The position numbers and the translations under genes were made by a program. Shown in pieces: positions 7,439 through 14,986 of a stretch of 64,000 nucleotides of DNA. Position 1 is the first letter of the stretch; the number at the start of each line of letters is the position of its first letter. This stretch comes from Microbacterium testaceum. Its GTDB lineage: Bacteria; Actinomycetota; Actinomycetes; Actinomycetales; Microbacteriaceae. The notes below the pieces were generated by a model. The model had not been told where the DNA came from. It did not search any database and was given only the letters and a program-made list of their open reading frames with translations. Location: positions 1,240,001 to 1,304,000 of the forward strand of contig NZ_CP121699.1 of the NCBI RefSeq assembly GCF_029761935.1, given 5' to 3'.

Positions 7439-8311
7439 TCAGCGCAGGAGCTGCAGGACGCCCTGGCCCGACTGGTTGGCCTGGGCGAGCATCGCGGTGC
7501 CCGCCTGAGCCAGGATGTTCGAGGCCGTGTACTTGACCATCTCGGCCGCCATGTCGGTGTCGACGATGCGGCTCTTCGCGGCGGACAGGTTCTCGGCCGA
7601 GACCTGCAGCGAGTTGATGGTCGACTCGAAGCGGTTCTGTGCCGCACCGAGGCCCGCGCGCTGCGACGACACCTCGTTGATCGCGGTGTCGATCGCCGTG
7701 ACGGCGGCCGCCGCGGTCGTAGCGGAATCGAACGCGAACGCCGCGGTCGGGGCGTGCGTCGACGATGCGCCAGCTGTTCCGTAGGTGATGTCGGTGATCG
7801 ACGCGAGAGCGGTCTTCAGATCGCCGCGGGAAACGGTGATCTGCGACGACGCGTCGCCGTTGGCCCCGACCTGGAAGCTCAGGGCGTCGCCGCCCTTGAG
7901 CAGGTCGATGCCGTTGAAGTTCGTCGAGTCGGCGATGCGGACCAGCTCATCGGTCAGCTGCGTGACCTCGGTCTGGATCGCCTTGCGCGAATCGGCGTTG
8001 TTCGAATCGTTGCCCGCCTGCACCGCGAGGTCGCGCACGCGCTGCAGGATCGAGTGGACCTCGGTCAGGGCGCCTTCAGCGGTCTGGATGACCGAGATGC
8101 CGTCCTGGGCGTTGCGCGCGGCCACGTTGAGGCCGTTGACCTGCGAGCGCAGGCCCTCAGAGATGGCGAGACCGGCGGCGTCATCGGCCGCGCGGTTGAT
8201 GCGCAGACCGCTCGAGAGCTTCTCGAGCGACTTCGACACGTCGTTCTGGTTCGACGACAGGTTGCGGTACGCGTTGAGAGCACCGACGTTGGTTGCGATC
8301 TGAAGACCCAT
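7439..8311 (-). CDS. fliC: Flagellin
   Basis: This is the filament subunit, 290 residues, with only the conserved D0/D1 domains and a short variable centre. The N-terminal domain (about residues 1-140) contains NRAADDAAGLAISEGLRSQV; the C-terminal domain (about 205-290) contains RFESTINSLQVSAENLSAA and ends GQGVLQLLR. The ATG at 8311 is fixed by GGAGGA 6 nt upstream and by the family start MGLQIATNV. A flagellar sigma-type promoter lies 60-90 nt upstream. It heads the fliC-fliD-fliS run and is the only flagellin in view. Confidence 0.96.
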   Translation of the reverse strand: MGLQIATNVGALNAYRNLSSNQNDVSKSLEKLSSGLRINRAADDAAGLAISEGLRSQVNGLNVAARNAQDGISVIQTAEGALTEVHSILQRVRDLAVQAGNDSNNADSRKAIQTEVTQLTDELVRIADSTNFNGIDLLKGGDALSFQVGANGDASSQITVSRGDLKTALASITDITYGTAGASSTHAPTAAFAFDSATTAAAAVTAIDTAINEVSSQRAGLGAAQNRFESTINSLQVSAENLSAAKSRIVDTDMAAEMVKYTASNILAQAGTAMLAQANQSGQGVLQLLR

Positions 8312-8370
8312 GTTGTTCCTCCGTGGATGGGGTATTCGAAGCGGGGCCGTCCGTGGCCCCGCACCCCCCA

Positions 8371-8401
8371 CCATCGCGACGGGGCGGGCCGGGCGTAACC
8401 G
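8371..8401 (-). promoter_or_regulatory. Putative flagellar sigma promoter of flagellin
   Basis: Minus-strand CGGTTAC-N18-CGATGG with GTCG before the -10 core, the same layout as the fliH and flgB sites. The downstream leader keeps GGCCACGGA but lacks the rest of the long repeat. The -10 lies about 60 nt before the start codon. Confidence 0.6.
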
Positions 8402-8456
8402 AGGTGCGCGAAGAACTCCGCGGGGCCGCCCGCTCGGCGGCATCCGTGCGGTCGGA

Positions 8457-9332
8457 TCAGGCCGGCAGCGCCAATCCCGTCAGGTCCACGCTCGACGACG
8501 CGGCGGCCTGCGGGCCGCGGCCCGACGGCGCCGGCGCGGAGCCGAAGATGCCATCGAAGAAGGCGGCCTTCGTGGCCGTCGAGCGATCGGGCGTCGTGCC
8601 GTTCTCCCACGCGTCGAGGGCCTCGCGCATGAGTCCGAGACCGATCCGTCGGAGCTTGGAGACGTAGGCGTGGCTGACCGCGAGATCCGCGGCGACGTCC
8701 TTGACCATCCGCTCGTCGAGGTAGACCCCGCGGATGACCTGGCGCATCTGGTCGGGGAGGGCGTCGACGATGCGCTCGAGCATGCGCTGCTTCTCGGCCT
8801 GCTCGACGGCGTGCTCGGGCAGGATGACGCTGTCGGTGAGGTCGGCGACCTGCCGGGAGTCGTCGTTCTCGAACTGCACCTCGAAGCTCGTCCCGGTGCG
8901 GACCATCTCGTCGAGGACCCGCATCTTCGCCACGACCTCGGCGTCGAGGCCCGATTCGGCGGCCAGTTCCCCCACGGTCGCGGCCCGACCGGTTCGCACC
9001 CGTACGAGCTCGTCGGCGACGCGCACCCGCTCGATCTTCTCGCGACTGCGCTCGCCCGCCGGGTCGGCGGCGCGCATCTCGTTGAGGATCGCCCACGTGA
9101 TCTTCGTGCGCGCGTACGCGCCGAACGGGATGCCGCGGGCGGGCTCGTACTCCATCGACGCGGTGGCCAGGCCCAGGTACGCCGCCGAGAGGAGATCGTC
9201 GAGATCGACGTGCTGCGCGCTGCGCGCCTTCTCGACGGCGAGGTACTTCGCCAGGGGCAGGTTCTCCCGGGCGAGACGCTCCGGCGACATCGGGGGCTCG
9301 GACTCACGGGGGGCAGTGACGCTGCTCAACAC
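8457..9332 (-). CDS. Flagellar-type RNA polymerase sigma factor (sigma-28/FliA group)
   Basis: A sigma-70 family protein of 291 residues with region 2 (LAKYLAVEKARSAQHVDLDD and YEPARGIPFGAYARTKITWA, about residues 25-85), region 3 (about 105-150) and region 4 (LPDQMRQVIRGVYLDE then the helix-turn-helix VAADLAVSHAYVSKLRRIGL, about 215-255). There is no region 1.1 and no anti-sigma gene beside it. The FARTKI-like stretch is typical of FliA/WhiG/SigB-type factors. The GTG at 9332 has AGGAG 5 nt upstream. Lying just upstream of flagellin, it most likely drives the CGGTTAC-N18-CGATAG promoters of this block. Its leader shares an element with the next gene upstream. Confidence 0.85.
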   Translation of the reverse strand: MLSSVTAPRESEPPMSPERLARENLPLAKYLAVEKARSAQHVDLDDLLSAAYLGLATASMEYEPARGIPFGAYARTKITWAILNEMRAADPAGERSREKIERVRVADELVRVRTGRAATVGELAAESGLDAEVVAKMRVLDEMVRTGTSFEVQFENDDSRQVADLTDSVILPEHAVEQAEKQRMLERIVDALPDQMRQVIRGVYLDERMVKDVAADLAVSHAYVSKLRRIGLGLMREALDAWENGTTPDRSTATKAAFFDGIFGSAPAPSGRGPQAAASSSVDLTGLALPA

Positions 9333-9344
9333 GGGTGCTCCTGC

Positions 9345-9382
9345 TTTTTGCTCGTTTACAAGCAGAAACTAACACACTCTGG
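9345..9382 (-). promoter_or_regulatory. Shared leader element, copy 1 (sigma factor gene)
   Basis: Minus strand: TAGTTT (a TAnnnT -10) followed by the small hairpin GCTTG-TAAA-CGAGC and AAAAA, then the ribosome site. It aligns with 10207-10242 over about 40 nt. It is one of the few A/T-rich stretches in the window. The function is inferred as promoter plus leader or operator. Confidence 0.55.
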
Positions 9383-9460
9383 AACCGCTCCCCGCCGCGG
9401 GTCCCTGCCCCGGGGTTCAGGCCGACGCGGGACATCGCCGTCGGGTCGCGGCGAGCGCGC

Positions 9461-10192
9461 TCAGGACCGCGCCATCACCCGGAGATCCGCGACGGTCACG
9501 GGCGCCTCGCCGATCGGCAGGGTCGCGAGACGGGGGTTCCAGATGACGAGCGGAGCCCCCGCGTCGACGTGGCACTGGTCCTCCGCCAATCCCGAGCGCG
9601 CGCGGAGGCCGTGCCGGTTCAGAAGGCGCGAGAAGCGCTCCCGCTCGTTCCATCGCCAGCCGCGCACCGGACTCACGAGCACCCCCGCCTGCACGCGCGG
9701 GAACGACGGGTGGGCGAACGCGCGCGCATCGCGATGGAACTGTTCGAACGCCGCGTCGCACCCCTCCTCCTCGAGGGCCCGGGTGACGCGACGCACGTCG
9801 TGGTCGAGGCGCACGAGGGCGGCACGCGTCCCCACGCGCATGGTGGCCGCGAGCGTCAGGACGAGCCGGGAGTATGGCCCGAGCGTGCTCACGCGGCCCC
9901 AGGCCACGCCGCGATGCGGGATCATCCCGTGCGCGCGCAGCCAGCGGTCGAACACCGCATCGGCGTGCGACTCCGATCGACCACCCCGGAGGCGGGACTC
10001 GTCGGCCAAGCGCGCGGAGACGATCCGAGCGCGTAAGGTCGGTGCCGGGGAGCCGGGGTCGGCGAACTCGCGCAGGGCATCGGCGGTCGCCAGCTCGTTG
10101 AGTCGGGCGAACCGCGCCACCATCTCTGCGGCGGTCATGCCGGAGCGCAATCCCGCTCCGTCCACCGCCACGGCCCGCGCGTCCCACCCCAT
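9461..10192 (-). CDS. Unrecognised protein upstream of the flagellar sigma gene
   Basis: I do not recognise this 243-residue protein. It is mixed in composition, arginine/alanine-rich, with no signal peptide or membrane helix. Visible points are an N-terminal helix (GMTAAEMVARFARLNELATA), a SHADAVFDRWLRAHGMIPHRG stretch and a C-terminal part rich in tryptophan (WRWNERERF). The ATG at 10192 is chosen because AAGGAG lies 9 nt before it; a longer reading frame upstream would run through the shared leader element. The gene shares that leader with the adjacent sigma factor gene, so both are probably co-regulated, and a role in motility control is possible but only inferred from context. Confidence 0.6.
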   Translation of the reverse strand: MGWDARAVAVDGAGLRSGMTAAEMVARFARLNELATADALREFADPGSPAPTLRARIVSARLADESRLRGGRSESHADAVFDRWLRAHGMIPHRGVAWGRVSTLGPYSRLVLTLAATMRVGTRAALVRLDHDVRRVTRALEEEGCDAAFEQFHRDARAFAHPSFPRVQAGVLVSPVRGWRWNERERFSRLLNRHGLRARSGLAEDQCHVDAGAPLVIWNPRLATLPIGEAPVTVADLRVMARS

Positions 10193-10206
10193 TCGCGCCA
10201 GCTCCT

Positions 10207-10242
10207 TTTTTGCACGTTTACGAGCGAACATAGCACGCTCCA
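10207..10242 (-). promoter_or_regulatory. Shared leader element, copy 2 (gene 9461)
   Basis: Minus strand: TATGTT (TAnnnT), then GCTCG-TAAA-CGTGC and six A residues, then AAGGAG. It matches 9345-9382. The hairpin arms differ by compensating or tolerated changes, while the TAAAC loop is unchanged. Confidence 0.55.
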
Positions 10243-10332
10243 GGCCGGCCGCCGCGCCGCGACGGCGAGAGGCGCCCCGCGCGCGCTCCGCGGCGCGTCC
10301 CCCCGCGCCGTCGACCCCGGTGCTCGCGGTGT

Positions 10333-10338
10333 TACTCT
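10333..10338 (+). promoter_or_regulatory. -10 box of probable leaderless MFS gene
   Basis: TACTCT lies 6 nt before the ATG at 10345. A GTCGACC-type -35 lies 16-17 nt upstream. There is no ribosome site, so transcription probably begins at the start codon. Confidence 0.5.
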
Positions 10339-10344
10339 CACGCC

Positions 10345-11841
10345 ATGTCGCGCGTCTCCGGCGCGGTCGCACGGGTGCGCACCTCCGCACTCGGGGTGAC
10401 CGCGGGTCTCATCGGCTGGTTCGTTCTCGTGGAGCTGGCCAGTGGCATCCTCCAGGGTTTCTACATCCCCCTGTTCCCCGAGATCGTCACGCACCTCGGG
10501 ATCCGCGACGCCGACATCAACTGGTTCGAAGCGGCCCAGCTCCTCGTGTCGGCCCTGGTCCTCCCCGTCCTCGCCAAGCTCGGCGACATGTTCGGGCACA
10601 AGCGCATCCTGCTGCTCTCGGCGATCGCCACCGCTCTCGCGAGCTGGGCACTGGTGTTCGCCGACTCGTTCACGACCTTCCTCGTGGCGTGGGCGTTCCA
10701 GGGGTTCTACGTCGTCTGGCTGCCCCTCGAGATCGCCCTGATCTTCGACCGCGGACGCCGCCAGCAGCGCGGAGTGTCCCAGACGCGCCGTGCCGCCGGA
10801 CTCCTCGTCGTCGGCCTGCAGTTCGGCGGCATCCTCGGCGCCCTCGCCGCCGGTCGCTTCTTCGCCGCGAGCGGGGGCGACCTCCAGCTCTCTCTGGCGA
10901 TCCCGGCCGTCGTGGTGACCCTCATCAGCGTCGCGATCTGGCTCGGGGTGCCCGAGTCCGAGCGCTCGAGCGAGCCGCGCCGCCTCGACGTCGGCGGCTT
11001 CGTCATCCTCGCCGGTGCTCTGCTGTTCATCACCGGGGCGCTGTCGTTCGTGCGCCTGCCGGCGGGCCCGGGCCCCCTCGTCATCGGCGGCCTCCTCGTG
11101 GTCGGTGTGATCCTCGGCGCGCTCTTCGTGCGCTACGAGCTGCGCCAACCCGATCCGGCCATCGACATCCGCATGCTCCGGCGTCCCGAGATGTGGCCCG
11201 TGCAGGCCACCGCCTTCCTCGTCGGGATCAGCCTGCTCGGGGCTCAGGGGCCGCTCGTCACCTACATCGGCACCGACCCCGCCCTCGGCTACGGCCTGGG
11301 CCTCGACGCGACGCAGCGCTCGAACGTGGTCGGCGCCTACCTGCTCTCGCTCATCGTCGGCGCCGTCCTCTTCGCCGTCACCTCGCGTCGCGCGAGCCCG
11401 CGCGTCATGCTCATCGGGGCCGCGGCTCTCGTCGGTGTCGGGTACGCCCTCCTCCTCCCCCTGCACGACCAGCTGTGGCAGGTGCTGCTGAGCCTCGGCA
11501 TCGCGGGTCTCGGCGCGGGCGCCCTGGTCGCGGCGATGCCCGCCGCCGCCGCGGCGGCGGCTCCGCGCGGACAGACGGGCGTCGCCTCGGCGATGACCAA
11601 CACGACCAAGACGATGGGCGGCACCATGTCGTCCGCGATCTTCGGCGTGGTGCTGGCCGGCGGTGCGGGAGCCGCGATCGGAACCGCCGCACCGTTCGCC
11701 GGCTACGTCACCGTGTGGATCATCTGCAGCGCGGGCGGCCTGCTCGCCGCCGTGCTGCTGTTCTTCGTCCCGAAGGTCGCGTTCTCCGACGCGGCGGAGG
11801 TCGAGGTCGCCACCACCGCGGCGCGCGGAGAGGTGGGCTGA
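10345..11841 (+). CDS. MFS transporter, DHA2-like (drug:H+ antiporter type)
   Basis: A 498-residue cytoplasmic-membrane transporter of the major facilitator superfamily. I count about 14 hydrophobic segments, which with the length suggests the 14-helix DHA2 group. Motif A between helices 2 and 3 is recognisable (LAKLGDMFGHKRIL), and the C-terminal half has AMTNTTKTMGGTMSSAIFGV, common in actinobacterial multidrug/MFS proteins. The substrate cannot be read from the sequence. The start follows a TAnnnT box by 6 nt and has no ribosome site, implying a leaderless mRNA. The gene stands alone; the convergent SDR gene ends 55 nt away. Confidence 0.85.
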   Translation: MSRVSGAVARVRTSALGVTAGLIGWFVLVELASGILQGFYIPLFPEIVTHLGIRDADINWFEAAQLLVSALVLPVLAKLGDMFGHKRILLLSAIATALASWALVFADSFTTFLVAWAFQGFYVVWLPLEIALIFDRGRRQQRGVSQTRRAAGLLVVGLQFGGILGALAAGRFFAASGGDLQLSLAIPAVVVTLISVAIWLGVPESERSSEPRRLDVGGFVILAGALLFITGALSFVRLPAGPGPLVIGGLLVVGVILGALFVRYELRQPDPAIDIRMLRRPEMWPVQATAFLVGISLLGAQGPLVTYIGTDPALGYGLGLDATQRSNVVGAYLLSLIVGAVLFAVTSRRASPRVMLIGAAALVGVGYALLLPLHDQLWQVLLSLGIAGLGAGALVAAMPAAAAAAAPRGQTGVASAMTNTTKTMGGTMSSAIFGVVLAGGAGAAIGTAAPFAGYVTVWIICSAGGLLAAVLLFFVPKVAFSDAAEVEVATTAARGEVG

Positions 11842-11896
11842 CCCCGCTACCGGGCTGCCTTCCGCCGCTGTCGACCGCGGCGCGGTCGCCCCCGGG

Positions 11897-12667
11897 TCAG
11901 CGCGTCGTCAGGGGCCCGCGCGCGAGCAGGTGCTGCGCGGACTGGGCCACGGGACGCAGGGTGACCAGGTCGAGGTTCACGTGACCGGGGGCGTCGAGGG
12001 CGTACGCGATGACGTCGGCGACGTCGTCGGCCAGGAGCGGCGCTTCGACACCCTCGTACAGCTTGTCGGCGGCATTCTGATCTCCGCCCAGGCGGTTGAG
12101 GCTGAACTCCTCGGTGCGCACCATGCCGGGGGCGATCTCGATGACGCGCAGGGGTTCGCCGTTGAGCTCCTGACGCAGAGCGTGCACGAGCATCGCCTCG
12201 CCCGCCTTGGCCGCGTTGTACCCGCCGCCGCCCGGGTAGGCCGTCTGCGCGGCGGTCGAGGTGACGAAGAGCAGGTCGGCGTGGCCCCCGGCGTCGGCGG
12301 CCGAGCGCAGGAGAGGCAGAAGGGATGCCACGAGCCGCTGCCCCGAGAGCACGTTCGCCTCGAACATCCAGCGCCAGTCCTCGGGGTCGCCGTCTTCGAC
12401 GCGGTCGCTGCCGCGCGCGCCTCCGGCGACGTGCACGAGCGCGTCGAGTCCGCCGGTCTCGCGCAGCCAGGTCGACAGCCCGTCGACGTCGGCGGCGTCG
12501 GTCAGGTCGGCCGCGTGCGCGACGACCCCGGTCTCGGCCTCGAGGGCCGCGAGGCGGTCCGCGCGACGGGCGACGCCCACGACCTCCCACCCGCGCGAGC
12601 GCAAGAGGCGCGCCGTCGCCTCTCCGATACCCGAACTGGCCCCGGTCACCACTGCGCGTCGTGTCAT
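11897..12667 (-). CDS. Short-chain dehydrogenase/reductase (classical SDR)
   Basis: A 256-residue NAD(P)-dependent oxidoreductase of the classical SDR type. The cofactor motif TGASSGIG is at residues 8-15, AGG near 81-83 and the catalytic YNAAK at 150-154, with a serine (FVTSTAAQ) in the usual place. NADP preference is suggested by the arginines after strand 2 (GVARRADR). The substrate is unknown. The ATG is 7 nt after a TAGCGT -10 box. The gene is divergent from metY; the two promoters overlap head to head and both carry GTGTCGGAG. Confidence 0.85.
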   Translation of the reverse strand: MTRRAVVTGASSGIGEATARLLRSRGWEVVGVARRADRLAALEAETGVVAHAADLTDAADVDGLSTWLRETGGLDALVHVAGGARGSDRVEDGDPEDWRWMFEANVLSGQRLVASLLPLLRSAADAGGHADLLFVTSTAAQTAYPGGGGYNAAKAGEAMLVHALRQELNGEPLRVIEIAPGMVRTEEFSLNRLGGDQNAADKLYEGVEAPLLADDVADVIAYALDAPGHVNLDLVTLRPVAQSAQHLLARGPLTTR

Positions 12668-12674
12668 GGCATCC

Positions 12675-12697
12675 ACGCTATCGGTCCCCTCCGACAC
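12675..12697 (-). promoter_or_regulatory. GTGTCGGAG-N8-TAnnnT promoter of the SDR gene
   Basis: Minus-strand GTGTCGGAG, 8 nt, TAGCGT, then 7 nt to the ATG. The layout equals the RecA-independent damage promoter consensus of mycobacteria (TTGTCRGTG-N8-TAnnnT) with two differences in the first block. Confidence 0.5.
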
Positions 12698-12742
12698 CGG
12701 ACCGCGGCGCGGTGTTACGGCCCGTGTCCCCATCGGTTGTCG

Positions 12743-12765
12743 GTGTCGGAGGCTGTCCCTACGCT
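12743..12765 (+). promoter_or_regulatory. GTGTCGGAG-N8-TAnnnT promoter of metY
   Basis: GTGTCGGAG, 8 nt, TACGCT. A TTGTCG at 12737 is also 17 nt from the same -10, so an ordinary -35/-10 reading is possible. The start codon is 49 nt downstream, with AGGAG before it. Confidence 0.5.
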
Positions 12766-12814
12766 CGCAGCAGGCCACGGCGACCGCCCGGCCTCCAGAA
12801 GCTGAGGAGCAGTC

Positions 12815-14137
12815 ATGTCGGTACCCGAGAACTGGCGTTTCGAGACCAAGCAGATCCACACCGGCGCACAGCCCGATCCGGTGACCAAGGCCCGCGCCAC
12901 CCCGATCTACCAGACCACCTCGTACGTGTTCGACAACGCCGACCACGCCGCGAACCTGTTCGCGCTGGCCGAGTTCGGCAACATCTACACGCGCATCCAG
13001 AACCCCACGCAAGACGTCGTCGAGCAGCGCGTCGCGGGCCTCGAGGGCGGCACCGGCGCCCTCCTCGTCGCCAGCGGACAGGCAGCCGAGACCTTCGCCG
13101 TCCTCAACATCGCGCAGGCGGGCGACCACATCGTCTCGTCGAGCTCGATCTACGGCGGCACCTACAACCTCTTCAAGTACACCCTCGCCAAGCTCGGCAT
13201 CGAGACGACCTTCGTCGAGAACCAGGACGACCCCGAAGAGTGGCGCGCGGCGGTGCGCCCGAACACCAAGCTGTTCTTCGCCGAAACCATCGGCAACCCC
13301 AAGATCAACGTGCTCGACATCCGCTCCGTCGCCGATATCGCCCACGACGCCGGGGTGCCCCTCATCGTCGACAACACGATCGCGACCCCGTACCTCATCC
13401 GCCCCTTCGAGCACGGCGCCGACATCATCGTCCACTCGGCGACCAAGTTCCTCGGCGGGCACGGCACCACGATCGGCGGCGTCATCGTCGACGGCGGAAC
13501 CTTCCCCTGGTCTGAGAACTCCGAGCGCTTCCCGGGCCTGACGACCCCCGACCCCTCGTACCACGGCGCGGTCTACACGCAGGCGGTCGGCGACGGCCTC
13601 GCCTACATCATCAAGGCGCGCGTACAGCTGCTGCGCGACCTCGGAGCCTCGATCTCGCCTCAGAGCGCGTGGCAGCTCATCCAGGGCATCGAGACCCTGT
13701 CGCTGCGCATCGAGCGCCACGTGCAGAACGCCCAGGAGATCGCGGAGTGGCTCGAGTCGCACCCCGACGTCGCGACCGTCAACTACTCCGGTCTGCCGAC
13801 CTCGCCCTGGTACGCCGCGGCCAACAACTACGCCCCCAAGGGCGTCGGCGCGGTGCTGTCGTTCGAGCTGAAGGGCGGCGTCGAGGCGGGCCGCGAGTTC
13901 GTCAACTCGCTGAGCCTGTTCAGCCACCTCGCCAACATCGGCGACGTGCGCTCGTTGGTCATCCACCCGGCGTCCACCACCCACTCGCAGCTCACGCCCG
14001 AGCAGCAGCTCACCGCCGGTGTGACCCCGGGCCTGGTGCGCCTGTCGGTGGGGCTCGAGAACATCGACGACCTCAAGGCCGACCTCGACGAGGCCCTCGC
14101 CGCCGCGCGTCGCCTGTCCGAGGCCGCCCGCGCCTGA
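12815..14137 (+). CDS. metY: O-acetylhomoserine sulfhydrylase MetY
   Basis: A PLP enzyme of the Cys/Met metabolism family that converts O-acetyl-L-homoserine and sulfide to L-homocysteine and acetate. It has 440 residues, the length of the long O-acetylhomoserine sulfhydrylase group rather than the roughly 390-residue MetB/MetC group. Seen: TRIQNPTQDVVEQRVAGLEGG, the PLP-phosphate region SGQAAE, IVDNT before the lysine, and the PLP lysine in SATKFLGGHG (K211). AGGAG lies 5 nt before the ATG. The partner metX is 1 kb downstream on the same strand, separated by an opposing SDR gene, so the acetyl-transfer plus direct sulfhydrylation route to methionine is complete here. Confidence 0.94.
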   Translation: MSVPENWRFETKQIHTGAQPDPVTKARATPIYQTTSYVFDNADHAANLFALAEFGNIYTRIQNPTQDVVEQRVAGLEGGTGALLVASGQAAETFAVLNIAQAGDHIVSSSSIYGGTYNLFKYTLAKLGIETTFVENQDDPEEWRAAVRPNTKLFFAETIGNPKINVLDIRSVADIAHDAGVPLIVDNTIATPYLIRPFEHGADIIVHSATKFLGGHGTTIGGVIVDGGTFPWSENSERFPGLTTPDPSYHGAVYTQAVGDGLAYIIKARVQLLRDLGASISPQSAWQLIQGIETLSLRIERHVQNAQEIAEWLESHPDVATVNYSGLPTSPWYAAANNYAPKGVGAVLSFELKGGVEAGREFVNSLSLFSHLANIGDVRSLVIHPASTTHSQLTPEQQLTAGVTPGLVRLSVGLENIDDLKADLDEALAAARRLSEAARA

Positions 14138-14148
14138 CCCGCACGCGC

Positions 14149-14187
14149 CGAACGCCCCGCCCCGGGCTCCCCGGGTCGGGGCGTTCG
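14149..14187 (+). terminator. Terminator after metY
   Basis: An 11-bp perfect stem (CGAACGCCCCG with its complement), strengthened by a CCCGGG pair inside the loop. It lies 12 nt after the metY stop. Confidence 0.65.
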
Positions 14188-14215
14188 CGGGTGTATGGAC
14201 GCGCGTGTGCCGACG

Positions 14216-14280
14216 CGCGTGAGGGGTCGGAATGTGTCGCGCAGCCGCGTGCGAGGCGACCAGAACCGACCCCTCACGCG
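14216..14280. repeat. 15-bp inverted repeat, intergenic palindrome
   Basis: Arms CGCGTGAGGGGTCGG and its exact complement are separated by 35 nt. The interior also pairs weakly (GTCGC with GCGAC), so a 65-nt branched hairpin is possible. It lies between metY and the converging SDR gene, beyond the metY terminator. It may be a dispersed palindrome or a terminator for the SDR gene. Confidence 0.6.
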
Positions 14281-14287
14281 GCGGGGG

Positions 14288-14986
14288 TCACACCTTCTGC
14301 CGCGGCCGCAGGCTCCCCAGGCCCCCGTCGACGCCCAGCACCTGGCCGGTCATCCACGCGTTCTCGGGCGCGAGGAGGAACTCCACGGCGCGCGCGACGT
14401 CGTCGGGCTCGCCGAGGCGACCGAGCGGGTGCATCGCCTCCGACACCTTGCGCGACATGTCGCTCGAGGTGAGCTTCTCGGTCAGCCGCGTCTGCACGAG
14501 GCCCGGGGCCACGGCGTTCACGCGCAGTCCGTGCGCGGCATAGCTCGCGGCGGCCGAGAGCGTCAGACCGATGACCCCGGCCTTCGCCGCGGCGATCCCG
14601 TCGTGGTTCGGCAGCCCCGCGAGGGCCGCCGCTGACGAGACCAGCACGACCGCTCCCCCGTCGCGCATGTGGGATCCTGCGGCGCGGACGGCGGCGAAAG
14701 CCGTGGTCAGCGAGGCGGCGATGAGCTCGTCGTACTGCTCGCGCGAGGTCAGGTGCGCGGGCTTGAGCAACATCGAGCCCGCGAACACCGCGATGCCGTC
14801 GAGCTCGCCCGCCTCGCCGACGACGCGGTCCACGGCGGCGAAGTCGGTGGCATCCAGGGTGAAGTCGGGTTCGATCCGCGAGGAGTCCCGCGCGGTGGTC
14901 ACGACGCGGTGTCCCGCGTCCTGCAGTCGTTTCGCCGTCGCCTGACCGATGTCGCTCGAGGCCGCGATGAGGAGGAAGTTCGCCAT
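14288..14986 (-). CDS. Atypical SDR-family protein lacking the catalytic tyrosine
   Basis: A 232-residue Rossmann-fold protein of the SDR superfamily. The nucleotide motif is AASSDIG near residues 8-14 instead of TGxxxGxG. An active-site serine is present (LVSSAAALAG), but the YxxxK motif reads IAAAK (in LPNHDGIAAAKAGVIGL), so the proton-donating tyrosine is replaced by isoleucine while the lysine is kept. The C-terminus (GRLGEPDDVARAVEFLL and GQVLGVDGG) is typical of fatty-acid or sugar SDRs. It may therefore use another acid, be a binding or regulatory protein, or belong to a tyrosine-less SDR subgroup. It faces metY and metX. Confidence 0.8.
   Translation of the reverse strand: MANFLLIAASSDIGQATAKRLQDAGHRVVTTARDSSRIEPDFTLDATDFAAVDRVVGEAGELDGIAVFAGSMLLKPAHLTSREQYDELIAASLTTAFAAVRAAGSHMRDGGAVVLVSSAAALAGLPNHDGIAAAKAGVIGLTLSAAASYAAHGLRVNAVAPGLVQTRLTEKLTSSDMSRKVSEAMHPLGRLGEPDDVARAVEFLLAPENAWMTGQVLGVDGGLGSLRPRQKV

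Noticed and set aside
8310..11984. Plus-strand frame of about 1220 codons across the sigma gene and the MFS gene
   Set aside because: Wrong frame of the MFS gene in its second half, antisense in its first; no plausible protein.
12721..12814. Possible S-adenosylmethionine riboswitch before metY
   Set aside because: The leader after the promoter is only about 40 nt and shows no known SAM riboswitch core.
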